A stretch of DNA of 31,098 nt from Desulfovibrio sp. (GTDB lineage Bacteria > Desulfobacterota > Desulfovibrionia > Desulfovibrionales > Desulfovibrionaceae): positions 1-31,098 of the forward strand of contig JAITDR010000068.1 in the NCBI GenBank assembly GCA_031282465.1, given 5' to 3'. The notes below the pieces were generated by a model. It saw only the letters and a program-made list of their open reading frames with translations. It was not told the DNA's origin and did no database searches. Positions 15,603-23,275 of the stretch are shown here, piece after piece. Each line of letters starts with the position of its first letter. Position 1 is the stretch's first letter. A program made the position numbers and the translations under genes.

Positions 15603-17294
15603 ATGACCGGTGCGAAAATTTTGTTGGAGTCGCTCGCCAGGGAAGGCGTGAGCATTATATTCGGCTTTCCCGGCGGGGCGTTGTACGATGTGTACGACGA
15701 GCTTGCGCGTTCGGATATACGCCATGTTCTGGCCAGGCATGAGCAGGGTGCCGTGCATGCGGCGGACGGCTATGCCAGGGCCTCGGGATCCGTGGGGGTC
15801 TGCCTGGTGACCTCCGGCCCCGGCGCGACCAACACAGTGACGGGCATAGCCACGGCCTGCGCCGACTCCACGCCCCTGGTCGTGCTCACCGGGCAGGTGT
15901 CCACCGGCCTTATCGGCAACGACGCTTTTCAGGAAGTGGACATACTCGGCATTACCCGCCCCTGTACGAAGCATAATTTCCTGGTGCACGACACCGGAAA
16001 AATAACGGATACCATACGCAAGGCATTTTTTCTGGCCCGATCCGGCCGGCCCGGCCCGGTTCTGGTGGATCTGCCGCGTGACGTGCTGCGCGACCCCGGC
16101 GAATTCGTATGGCCGGAAAACGTGGAGATGCGCTCCTACCGTCCCAATTACAGTCCGAACCTCCAGCAGCTTCAACGCGCTGCGGACCTGATTCACAAGG
16201 CGGAAAAGCCGCTGTTCATCATCGGCGGGGGCATAGTTTCGAGCGGAGCGTCGGAAATACTCACGCAGTTCGCGCGGGAGCTTTCCATACCCGTGGTTTC
16301 GACCTTTATGGGACTTTCCGGGTTTCCGGGGGATGACCCCCTCCGGCTCGGCTTCATCGGTATGCACGGCTTTCCCGCAGCCAACAAGGCGGCGGGCGAA
16401 GCCGACGTGATTATAGCGGCCGGAACCCGTTTTGCCGACCGTTCCACCAGCGAAATAGAAAAGTTCGCGAACAAGGCCAAGATAATCCAGATCGACATAG
16501 ACCCGACATCCATACGCAAAAACATCCCCGTGCAGGTGCCTGTAGTGGCCGACTGCAAGCGCGCGCTGGAAGACCTGCGCGCGCTTATCGCCCGCAAATA
16601 CGGCGCCGACCGCCGGACGGACCGTTCGGCATGGCTTGCCTACCTGGAGGAACTCAAGGAGCGGCACCGCCCCGTCTATACGGAAAACGGCGAAAGCAGC
16701 GGGGCCGTCAAGCCGCAGCGGGTCATCGAAACTCTGTTCAGCCTGACCGGCGGCAACGCGATCATCACCACCGATGTGGGCCAGCACCAGATGTGGAGCG
16801 CGCAATTTTTCTGTTACACGCGCCCGCGCAGTTTCCTCTCGTCGGGGGGGCTCGGCACCATGGGCTTCGGCCTGCCCGCCGCCGTGGGCGCGCAACTGGC
16901 AAGGCCGGACAGCCTGGTCGTCAACATCTCCGGGGACGGTTCTTTCCAGATGAATATGCAGGAACTGGGCACGGTTATGGAAAACCGCCTGCCGATCAAG
17001 ATACTCATGATAAATAACCGCTCTCTGGGCATGGTCCGGCAGTGGCAGGAGTTGTTTTACAACAGGAATTACGTGGCGACGGTGGACAATTTTCAACCGG
17101 ATTTTTCGGCATTGGCCGGCGCTTACGGCATGAAAGGCTACAGGATTTCCAGGCCGGAAAACCTGCGCCCGGATTTGGAAAAAGCCCTGGCCGAACCCGG
17201 TCCGGTCCTCATTGAGGTGGAGGCGGCGCAGGAGGAAAAGGTTTCGCCCCTGGTGCCTCCCGGTGCGGCCCTGCATGAAATGATGCTGATGTAA
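15603..17294 (+). CDS. ilvB: Acetolactate synthase large subunit, biosynthetic type
   Basis: A 563-residue thiamine-diphosphate enzyme making acetolactate/acetohydroxybutyrate for branched-chain amino acids. The catalytic glutamate is E47 in ARHEQGAVHAADGYARASG. The FAD-binding middle domain (about 190-325) and the C-terminal ThDP motif NISGDGSFQMNMQEL through INNRSLGMVRQWQ are complete. The ATG at 15603 follows AAGGGATGA; an ATG at 15594 (adding MIG) is possible. No ilvN regulatory subunit or ilvC follows, which is unusual for a Desulfovibrio ilvB; a second copy with ilvN may exist elsewhere. It stands alone between a divergent gene and a small RNA. Confidence 0.93.
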   Translation: MTGAKILLESLAREGVSIIFGFPGGALYDVYDELARSDIRHVLARHEQGAVHAADGYARASGSVGVCLVTSGPGATNTVTGIATACADSTPLVVLTGQVSTGLIGNDAFQEVDILGITRPCTKHNFLVHDTGKITDTIRKAFFLARSGRPGPVLVDLPRDVLRDPGEFVWPENVEMRSYRPNYSPNLQQLQRAADLIHKAEKPLFIIGGGIVSSGASEILTQFARELSIPVVSTFMGLSGFPGDDPLRLGFIGMHGFPAANKAAGEADVIIAAGTRFADRSTSEIEKFANKAKIIQIDIDPTSIRKNIPVQVPVVADCKRALEDLRALIARKYGADRRTDRSAWLAYLEELKERHRPVYTENGESSGAVKPQRVIETLFSLTGGNAIITTDVGQHQMWSAQFFCYTRPRSFLSSGGLGTMGFGLPAAVGAQLARPDSLVVNISGDGSFQMNMQELGTVMENRLPIKILMINNRSLGMVRQWQELFYNRNYVATVDNFQPDFSALAGAYGMKGYRISRPENLRPDLEKALAEPGPVLIEVEAAQEEKVSPLVPPGAALHEMMLM

Positions 17295-17385
17295 CGCGCG
17301 GTGTATCCCGATGCCCGGAGCGCCGGGGGTACTCTCCGGCCGGAGACGCCGTACAGCACCGACCATTACGTGCTGGTATTTGGTG

Positions 17386-17414
17386 TTGACATCGGCCGAC
17401 AGTCTGTCTAGAGT
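17386..17414 (+). promoter_or_regulatory. Sigma-70-type promoter of the putative small RNA
   Basis: TTGACA (17386-17391), a 17-base spacer and TAGAGT (17409-17414). The -35 is perfect and the -10 matches four of six positions. Predicted start is about 17420-17421, exactly where the first hairpin of the downstream RNA begins. There is no protein gene on the + strand downstream that it could serve. Confidence 0.65.
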
Positions 17415-17420
17415 TTCTCT

Positions 17421-17489
17421 AAAGACATACCTCCTTGTGTCTTTACCGCAATGTTGCCCCGGCGTTTGAAAAATGCCGGGGCTGCTTTT
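17421..17489 (+). ncRNA. Putative small RNA with anti-Shine-Dalgarno loop
   Basis: A predicted transcript of about 70 nt. Its 5' end is a hairpin with 7-bp arms AAAGACA (17421-17427) and TGTCTTT (17438-17444). The apical loop contains ACCTCCTT, the same sequence as the anti-Shine-Dalgarno 3' tail of 16S rRNA. A short single-stranded linker follows, then an intrinsic terminator with GCCCCGGC (17456-17463) and GCCGGGGC (17475-17482) and a TGCTTTTG tail. A good promoter ends six bases before the first hairpin. I do not recognise it as a named family. It could base-pair with the ribosome-binding sites of mRNAs; that is inference. Confidence 0.55.
17456..17488 (+). terminator. Terminator of the putative small RNA
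   Basis: Perfect 8-bp GC stem (GCCCCGGC/GCCGGGGC) with an 11-base loop, followed by TGCTTTTG. It would also stop any read-through from ilvB. Confidence 0.75.
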
Positions 17490-17500
17490 GTGTATAGGCA

Positions 17501-17535
17501 AAAGAACGCCCCGGCGGGATTGGCCACACCGGGGC
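17501..17535 (-). terminator. Terminator of the MucR-like gene
   Basis: On the minus strand GCCCCGG (17535-17529) pairs with CCGGGGC (17514-17508), then GTTCTTTTG follows. A second palindrome, GCAGGTAC-A-GTACCTGC (17541-17557), precedes it in the same 3' region. It faces the small-RNA terminator 20 bases away. Confidence 0.65.
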
Positions 17536-17591
17536 ACAGTGCAGGTACAGTACCTGCCTCCGGGCTCTTGCCGTGATACCGGCAGGCGTTG

Positions 17592-18008
17592 CTACGCGGA
17601 AGGCTTTTGTTCTGTTTTCGCGCGGCCGCGCCGTTCCCAGAGCCGCATTTCTTTCATTTTGTTGCGGCGATCCCGTTGCAGGGATTTTGCCGCCAGCGCC
17701 GTACCTTTCTTGAGGCCCCATTTTTCCCTGTAGCTTTTCGCGTCCAGGCTGTGCAGGGCCAGATGTTTGGCCGAGAGGATTTTGAAGGTCTTGCCGCATT
17801 CCAGGCAGACTATGCTGCGCTCCTTGATGCTTTTTTTTGCATCTTCTGCCGCTGCCTGTCCCGTTTCTTGCGCATCACAGCCGCATGCCAGTCCGCTGAG
17901 ATCAGCGGCAAGTTTCTTGACCATCGACGTAATTTCGTCTTCCGTCATCGACCTGACGGCGGCCTGAGCTTTGACGATCTCCACCGCCTCTTTCAGAAAA
18001 TCACTCAT
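17592..18008 (-). CDS. MucR/Ros-type zinc-finger transcriptional regulator
   Basis: A 138-residue protein of the ROS/MUCR family of DNA-binding regulators. The C-terminal half has CLECGKTFKILSAKHLALHS, with Cys-x2-Cys and two His of the prokaryotic C2H2-like finger, then SYREKWGLKKGTALAAKSLQ and a basic tail. The N-terminal MSDFLKEAVEIVKAQAAVRS segment is the usual oligomerisation-type helix. A CACGCDAQ-like stretch (GLACGCDAQE) adds two cysteines in the linker. The ATG at 18008 follows AAAGGAG; an in-frame ATG 27 bases upstream lacks a site. Its targets cannot be inferred from the neighbours. Confidence 0.87.
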   Translation of the reverse strand: MSDFLKEAVEIVKAQAAVRSMTEDEITSMVKKLAADLSGLACGCDAQETGQAAAEDAKKSIKERSIVCLECGKTFKILSAKHLALHSLDAKSYREKWGLKKGTALAAKSLQRDRRNKMKEMRLWERRGRAKTEQKPSA

Positions 18009-18949
18009 ATAGACTCCTTTTGTTGGATGTTTCATGATTACCGGTTAAATTTTTCCGCGCGCACACGTGAACTTTCATTCACGCCTTACCGTGAGTTTTC
18101 GCGCATCGCAGAACAACGAAAAGAGTCATACGCATTTTTGTACTTGCTGTAAACAGCTTACTGTAAATTTTTTTCCTCATCTCATATTTACTCTTTTTTA
18201 CTGCTGACGGGAGGCATTCAGCAAACGTTGCCGCGCTTCTGAAGTTGAGCGCTTCGACTGCAGGCAGCGGGCGGGAAAGACCGGATTTCTGCTTGCCGGA
18301 GGCGACGACGAGACAATTGAACGGCAGCTCTCGTCCCGGACTTGCAGAGGGAGGCACACCCTTCTGTTCACTATCATGTCCGCTGTGCGGCACGAGTCGG
18401 TCACGACGGAGAGGACTTTGGAGGAGATGCGGAGAAAGAAGTTCCCGGACGAAAATCCGGCAGGATATCGACCTTGCCGCCCCGTGCTGAAAGTGTTGAT
18501 TTGCCTTCAGCACGAGGTGATTGTCTACCGGGGTTTATCGTACCCTTCGGACTTGGCCCGTTGCGCTGGAGGAAGGCAATGCGGGTATCGCCTTCCCGTA
18601 GACGGTGCCCTGCTACCACTACGGAACCGTGTTCAGTTTCTCATGCTGAAGAAGACAGAATACTTCAGGAAGAAACCGATACCTACTCGGTCGAGGGGAC
18701 CTTTCGGCCTCGGCCCGTCTTCAGTTCAGGCTGCGCAGTCTACAACCACCGGCCTGAAGGCTGTCTTAAGACGGTACCTTCCATGCTCTTGCGCCCTTTT
18801 TGCGTCAATTTCTCCACCAAGTTTCAGTCTTTTTTGCGACAAACAGGGCGAGTTTCGTCGTCGCTTACGCAGCGTAAGGGTAAAGACAAAAAGGCACAGA
18901 TATAAATGCTCAAGGCTGAAGCGCTTCGCTTATAAAATACCCTGCGAAA
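18009..18949. other. Long non-coding, hairpin-rich region of unknown nature
   Basis: About 940 bases with no gene I can support. Several short frames exist on both strands but lack ribosome-binding sites and recognisable content. The segment contains many strong local inverted repeats: GTGCTGAA...TTCAGCAC (18484-18513), GGAAGGC...GCCTTCC (about 18571-18597), CCGGA-CGAAAA-TCCGG (about 18450-18465) and GAGG-type arms near 18693-18715. It does not show the conserved cores of RNase P RNA, tmRNA, 6S RNA or a group II intron. The part next to the regulator (18090-18190) is AT-rich with T-runs. Confidence 0.5.
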
Positions 18950-19339
18950 CTACCGGCGGCAGGCAACCGAGCCGTGGCCGCTGACGCCGCTGCCGCCCCC
19001 GTCGTACAAGTACATGCCGACCGCGTCGTAAGCGCTGACGGCCTCGCCGGTCCAGTAGTAGGTGACGTTGGGCCACCCGGCGGCACCGGCAGCGCCTTGG
19101 GCATTGGAGTTGGGATTTGGATATCCCCAAGATGTATCTCTGGCCGATACCGCAACCTCGGCCTGACGCTCGGCGCTGCTCATCCGCTGCAACACATAGG
19201 CGGCATGGGACGCCCAGGCCCGCGCCGGCGCGGGAGCAAACGCCGCGGCGGGAGGCAGGCACAGGGTCAGAATCACGGCGTATGCCGTGCAACGTACAAC
19301 AACTCCACGAAATTTCAGCAGTGCATGTTTACGCAGCAT
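18950..19339 (-). CDS. Small secreted protein of unknown function
   Basis: A 129-residue protein I do not recognise. A signal peptide is clear: basic N-region (MLRKHALLKFR), hydrophobic core (TAYAVILTLCLPPAAAFA) and likely cleavage after PAPARA. The mature part of about 88 residues is rich in Ala, Gly, Ser and aromatic residues (DTSWGYPNPNSN, WPNVTYYWTGEAVSAYDAVG, MYLYDGGGSGVSGHGSVACR) and has one Cys near the end. The ATG at 19339 follows AGGAGAAC with good spacing; a longer in-frame extension upstream is not supported. It could be the truncated N-terminus of a larger surface protein, since the following 900 bases look non-coding, or a genuine small exported protein. Confidence 0.6.
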   Translation of the reverse strand: MLRKHALLKFRGVVVRCTAYAVILTLCLPPAAAFAPAPARAWASHAAYVLQRMSSAERQAEVAVSARDTSWGYPNPNSNAQGAAGAAGWPNVTYYWTGEAVSAYDAVGMYLYDGGGSGVSGHGSVACRR

Positions 19340-19704
19340 GACCGGTTCTCCTACAAAAAAAGAATAATGCCGCAACGTGAAGACGGCGGTCTGCCGGCGC
19401 TCATTCCTGATCGTCAAGCGCTTATTCGGCTTTCCCAAGACTGTGTACCGAGACTTGGCAAAAAATACACACCGCCTGCACACCATGTTTGCCTGCACAA
19501 ATCTCTTGGTGTACGCACGCGCAGGCATGTCATTGCGACCTGCCTGAGGACAGGTGCGCTCTTTTTCGGAAACACGGCAAAAAAAGAGAACAAATGACAG
19601 TATTAAGGCCAAAATCCGGTCAATTTTACAAAAATTGACCCTTTTCACAAAAATTGGTGCTGAAAACAGCGAATTATTCAGTGCTTCCTAAACGTTGAAA
19701 TGCG
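19340..19704. other. Intergenic region with a perfect 10-bp palindrome
   Basis: 365 bases between the acid phosphatase and the small secreted protein. The main feature is GGTCAATTTT (19618-19627) and AAAATTGACC (19631-19640), a perfect inverted repeat with a 3-base spacer. It may be a weak terminator for the phosphatase transcript (GGATTTT follows on the minus strand) or an operator for the downstream gene. No other gene is visible. Confidence 0.55.
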
Positions 19705-20427
19705 CTATTGCGGCTTCGGCGCATTCTGCAACGCGGCAACTTCGGCTTGCGCATTACGCAGCAGTTCCTGAAATTCGCGGCTGTTGTGCAGTTGCGCCGC
19801 AACGGCGCTGCCGACGAGAAAGCCGGCATCCACGTCACTCTGCCAATGCACGCCGCACACAACACGCGACATGCCGTATTCATATCCGCGTTTCAAAATG
19901 TCGTCCTTGCGGGCGGGCAGCACCTCGGACAAAATGAGCGCCATGCCCCAGCCCAGCGTGGTATGTCCGGAAGGATACGAGCCGTTTGTTTTCAATTCTT
20001 CCTCAAAGACCGGAGCGCAGGTTGCCCCTTCCTGTCCGAAATACATGAACGGACGGACGCGCCGATAGCGGTCTTTGGCCGAGCGCGCGGCGGCGCCGAA
20101 ATCGGCGCGGACGCGGGACAGCAACGCGTAAAGAGCGGGCGTGCGCTGTTTGTCGATTGAGAAGCCGAGCGCATCCTTGAAGAAGTCCTGCCGGTTGTTC
20201 TCGATATCTGCGTCAAAGGCCGCCTGACTCCAGCGTTCCGTTCCTTTCAGGCTGCGCGTTTGCAGATAAACGGCCTGATCCCGCAAGAATTCGGCGCTGT
20301 CCGGGGCAGGCGGGGGCGGCAGAAAAACGAGGCTGTCCGGTTCGTCGCCCGGAGCGATGAAGCCCGCCGCATGCGCGGGAAGCACGGCGAAACACAGCAG
20401 GCAGAGCAGCAGAAGAAGCTTTTTCAT
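19705..20427 (-). CDS. Class A non-specific acid phosphatase (PhoN-like, PAP2 superfamily)
   Basis: A 240-residue secreted phosphomonoesterase. The signal peptide is MKKLLLLLCLLCFAVLPAHA, cleaved before AGFIAPG. All three parts of the acid-phosphatase signature are present: KDRYRRVRP (118-126), GSYPSGHT (149-156) with catalytic H155, and SRVVCGVHWQSDVDAG (187-202) with H194. The ATG at 20427 follows AAGGAAC; an upstream extension would bury the signal peptide. It lies 76 bases downstream of a Pit phosphate permease on the same strand, so phosphate released in the periplasm could be taken up by its neighbour. Confidence 0.92.
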   Translation of the reverse strand: MKKLLLLLCLLCFAVLPAHAAGFIAPGDEPDSLVFLPPPPAPDSAEFLRDQAVYLQTRSLKGTERWSQAAFDADIENNRQDFFKDALGFSIDKQRTPALYALLSRVRADFGAAARSAKDRYRRVRPFMYFGQEGATCAPVFEEELKTNGSYPSGHTTLGWGMALILSEVLPARKDDILKRGYEYGMSRVVCGVHWQSDVDAGFLVGSAVAAQLHNSREFQELLRNAQAEVAALQNAPKPQ

Positions 20428-20503
20428 CAGAAGTTCCTTTACAATACGGTTCGGACAATTTTCCTTCAGGGAGACTCTTCGAATACACCGCGAAAGAAGC
20501 AAA

Positions 20504-22123
20504 CTAACCCGGTAGGGCAACAAACACTATTTTCGACAAAAGCCAGAAGAGCGTTCCGGAAAGACAAATTGCCGCGGGCAAGGTCAACACCCATCCCATA
20601 GCGATATTTCTGACGGTTGACCATTGCAGCCCGGAACGATTGGCGGCCATTGTTCCCGCAATACCAGAGGAAAGTACATGCGTGGTTGAAACCGGCAGCC
20701 CGAATATATCCGCCGCTCCAATAGTGGTCATGGCCACAAGTTCGGCGGAAGCGCCTTGTGCATACGTCAGATGGGTTTTGCCGATTTTTTCGCCTACCGT
20801 CACCACGATACGCTTCCAACCCACCATTGTCCCCAAGCCGAGAGCTATAGCCACAGCGATTTTAACCCACAGCGGAATGAACTTGGTCGAACTGTCCAAA
20901 TATGTCTTGAGCACCCTGAAGTGCGCCCCCATTTCCTCAGACAGCTTCAACCCGCTGTCGGCCAGAATGGAACGGATGGTTTCATCAGCCAGATACATAT
21001 CGTTTCTGACGTTGGAGACCTTTTCGCGCGCAAGCCTTGAAAGCGAACCGGTTTCTTTGATGTTGGCCGTAATGCGGTCAATCAGGACGCCGAGCGCGGG
21101 AAGCACCTGGGGGGTGACTTCCTTGGTTCTGATATACTCGGTCAAAACAGCGTGAGCATCTCTTTCCGGCGTTCCGTGCACGAGTTGGCGGGTCGCCTGC
21201 GCTGCTATGATGAAAGCATCCATCTGGTAGTCCGGAACGGCGCGGTTCAGCGCGTAGGCTGTGGGAACCGTGCCGATGAGAATCAGCATGATGAGTCCCA
21301 TGCCCTTTTGCCCGTCATTGGACCCATGTGCGAACGATACGCCCGTGCAGGTCAGGATAAGAAGGCAGCGAATCCACCAGGGGGGCGCCGCGTTACTTTT
21401 GGGTTCCTCATATAACGCTCTGTTCTTTATAAAAATGCGCAGGGCGAAAAGAAGCAACGCGGCACAGACGAAGCCCGCCATGGGCGAGAGCAGCAAAGAA
21501 TATCCCACTTTGGCCGCTTGGCCCCAGTCCACGCCGCTTGTGCCGTCCCGGCCTTTCATAAGGGCATTGGCCACCCCTACTCCGATAATCGAGCCGACAA
21601 GCGTGTGCGAGGAAGAAGCAGGCAGCCCGAGCCACCATGTGCCGAGATTCCAGATAATAGCGGCAATGAGCAGAGAAAACACCATGGCAAAACCCGCAGT
21701 GCTGCCCACCTGCAAAATGAGTTCAACCGGCAGCAGAGTAAGAATGCCGAAAGCTACCGCGCCGGACGAGACAAGCACGCCGAGAAAATTGAATATGCCC
21801 GACCAGAGAACCGCCACTGAAGGTGGAAGCGAATGGGTATAGATAACCGTCGCCACAGCGTTGGCCGTATCGTGGAAACCGTTGACAAACTCAAACCCCA
21901 GGGCGATGAACAGCGCTGCACCGAGGAGTATATACGGCAACCAGGTGACGGAAACCCCGGCATAGGCATCGGATACAGTAACTTCACTCATAATGGAGTG
22001 AAAAACATACCAAACGGTTGCGGCTAAACAGGCAAAAAAAAGAAAACGTTGTATCGGAGCGCGTTTGGTATCCAGGTTCGGATGCTCAACAACTGCACTT
22101 ATAACTGCGGCGTTTTCCGGCAT
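20504..22123 (-). CDS. pit: PiT-family inorganic phosphate permease
   Basis: A 539-residue inner-membrane phosphate transporter. The N-terminal PiT signature is NGFHDTANAVATVIYT (81-96), the second copy is FAHGSNDGQKGMG, and both GLPASSSHTLVGSIIGVG and GLPVSTTHVLSSGIAG repeats are present, giving the internal symmetry of the family. A hydrophilic helical region of about 100 residues (roughly 305-410) separates the halves. About 35 extra N-terminal residues and a lone span precede the first repeat. The ATG follows GGAGG. It is probably co-transcribed with the acid phosphatase. Confidence 0.93.
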   Translation of the reverse strand: MPENAAVISAVVEHPNLDTKRAPIQRFLFFACLAATVWYVFHSIMSEVTVSDAYAGVSVTWLPYILLGAALFIALGFEFVNGFHDTANAVATVIYTHSLPPSVAVLWSGIFNFLGVLVSSGAVAFGILTLLPVELILQVGSTAGFAMVFSLLIAAIIWNLGTWWLGLPASSSHTLVGSIIGVGVANALMKGRDGTSGVDWGQAAKVGYSLLLSPMAGFVCAALLLFALRIFIKNRALYEEPKSNAAPPWWIRCLLILTCTGVSFAHGSNDGQKGMGLIMLILIGTVPTAYALNRAVPDYQMDAFIIAAQATRQLVHGTPERDAHAVLTEYIRTKEVTPQVLPALGVLIDRITANIKETGSLSRLAREKVSNVRNDMYLADETIRSILADSGLKLSEEMGAHFRVLKTYLDSSTKFIPLWVKIAVAIALGLGTMVGWKRIVVTVGEKIGKTHLTYAQGASAELVAMTTIGAADIFGLPVSTTHVLSSGIAGTMAANRSGLQWSTVRNIAMGWVLTLPAAICLSGTLFWLLSKIVFVALPG

Positions 22124-22453
22124 TGCTTCCTCCAGGGTTCACGGCATGTTGCTTCACGAAAATTCATCTCAAATGCACATTAGGCTGCACTTTCGGTTTG
22201 TTGGCGGCTGCGCGTTGCAGGTGAGAAATTTTTCAAACCGTATGTCGACCTCGGAAACCTGAATACCATGGCCGACAAGGAGAAAAATGACACTCCTGCG
22301 ACAATCACAAGAAGTTTTTGCAACCAACAGTGGGGAAAAACGTAATATTTTCAACGCCGAACAGCGCGATAAACAGCCGGCTTCCTGCACGGCATTGGTA
22401 TATCCGCAGATTTCCGTAGAGGACGTAGAGGACGCTGAAGTAGCCGTTCCAAC
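22124..22453. other. Intergenic region upstream of pit, left flank of the island
   Basis: 330 bases. An open frame from 22287 has an AAGGAG six to seven bases before its ATG, but it resembles nothing I know and runs through the 22454-22508 terminator hairpin, so I treat it as chance. No clear promoter for pit was found. GTAGAGGAC occurs twice in a row near 22417-22434. Confidence 0.45.
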
Positions 22454-22508
22454 AAAAGTGAAGTCCCGCAAGGCTTTTCAGGCTTTGCGGGACTTTCTCG
22501 GGGAAGAA
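22454..22508. repeat. 55-bp direct repeat, left copy (att-like, duplicate tRNA-Lys terminator)
   Basis: Identical over 55 bases and in the same orientation to 25353-25407, where it is the terminator of tRNA-Lys. Here no tRNA is adjacent, and similarity ends abruptly after GGGGAAGAA. It marks the left edge of the 2.9-kb island. Confidence 0.85.
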
Positions 22509-22966
22509 TTTTCGTGCGTCTATATAATTACTCATATAATATAGCGTATTTATTGCAATAAATTATGTACTATTTTTTGAATACCAGCAAAAATACCAGC
22601 ATTTTTTCCCGGTGTCCTATAGGGCAGATTCACTCTCATTTGAGCTCGACCTGTGGAGGTGATGGAATGCACCCGGCAGAGGGAAAGGCGCACCGGGGCA
22701 TCATCTTTCCAGGACGACAGCAACAAGGTTCGCTTGTTCTCATATCGGAAAAGCGCACTGCGGTCGATATGAGGTAGATTCCTGGATTCGGTGACGAACA
22801 GCTCATCTAACATGAGAACGCTCTTTGAAGGCGCGTGTGCACGTTGTGCCTGTCGTTGCCCAGTCCGGCCACTCTGGTTCTGAGCGCTTGTTGGTAATCC
22901 CGCGCGTCTGGGAGCCGGTGAAGGCGGTTTGGAGGTAAGTTTCCGAATCGGAAAAATCGAGCTTGA
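22509..22966. other. AT-rich, unrecognised DNA in the left part of the island
   Basis: The first about 60 bases are very AT-rich (TATATAATTACTCATATAAT and following). An 18-bp sequence shared with the integrase end occurs at 22584-22601. A 152-codon open frame exists on the minus strand (22550-23008) but is low-complexity-like, lacks a ribosome-binding site and matches nothing I recognise. I call no gene here. Confidence 0.4.
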
Positions 22967-23197
22967 CAGCGAGGGGTTTACGGCAGTCATATACACCATG
23001 AACATCATCTATGTAGTGAATTTCTGGATCAATCTCAACTCAGGATCGCTCGCCTGAATGCAATAAAGAAAGGGAGAGTGCTGCCAGATAAAGAGAAAGC
23101 AGACTATTTCGCTGTAAAGCAGATAGGCAAAGACGCGATATTGAGCTTTCTTGAACATATTCCCAATACCCGTCCCGTCAGGAGGAAGTTCGGGTGA
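22967..23197 (+). pseudogene. Coding-like fragment without a start codon
   Basis: A 76-codon open stretch on the + strand ends at TGA 23195-23197 and has no ATG in frame. From about codon 18 it reads like real protein: CSEFLDQSQLRIARLNAIKK, GRVLPDKEKADYFAVKQIGK, DAILSFLEHIPNTRPVRRKF. I do not recognise the family. It looks like the 3' end of a truncated accessory gene lying just upstream of the cyclotransferase. A chance open frame is possible but less likely given its composition. Confidence 0.35.
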
Positions 23198-23275
23198 GAT
23201 CAATGAAATTGGAAGGCGATAGCTTGAAATTAGAATAGAGCGACTATTCGTGCCAGCTGGGAAGTGGGTAACGAT

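Noticed and set aside
15510..17537. 675-codon minus-strand open frame opposite ilvB
   Set aside because: Shadow of ilvB, which has all thiamine-diphosphate enzyme motifs.
18009..18949. RNase P RNA, tmRNA, 6S RNA or group II intron
   Set aside because: I looked for the conserved P-RNA core, the tmRNA tRNA-like ends and intron domain V and did not find them.
18079..18984. Several open frames on both strands in the 18-kb gene-free region
   Set aside because: Mutually overlapping, without ribosome-binding sites, and Arg/Ser/Pro-rich as expected for non-coding frames.
22287..22544. 85-codon frame with an AAGGAG upstream
   Set aside because: It reads straight through the terminator hairpin copy at 22454-22508 and has no recognisable content; the ribosome-binding match is probably chance.
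22550..23008. 152-codon minus-strand frame in the island
   Set aside because: No ribosome-binding site, biased composition and no known similarity; overlaps DNA that looks like debris.
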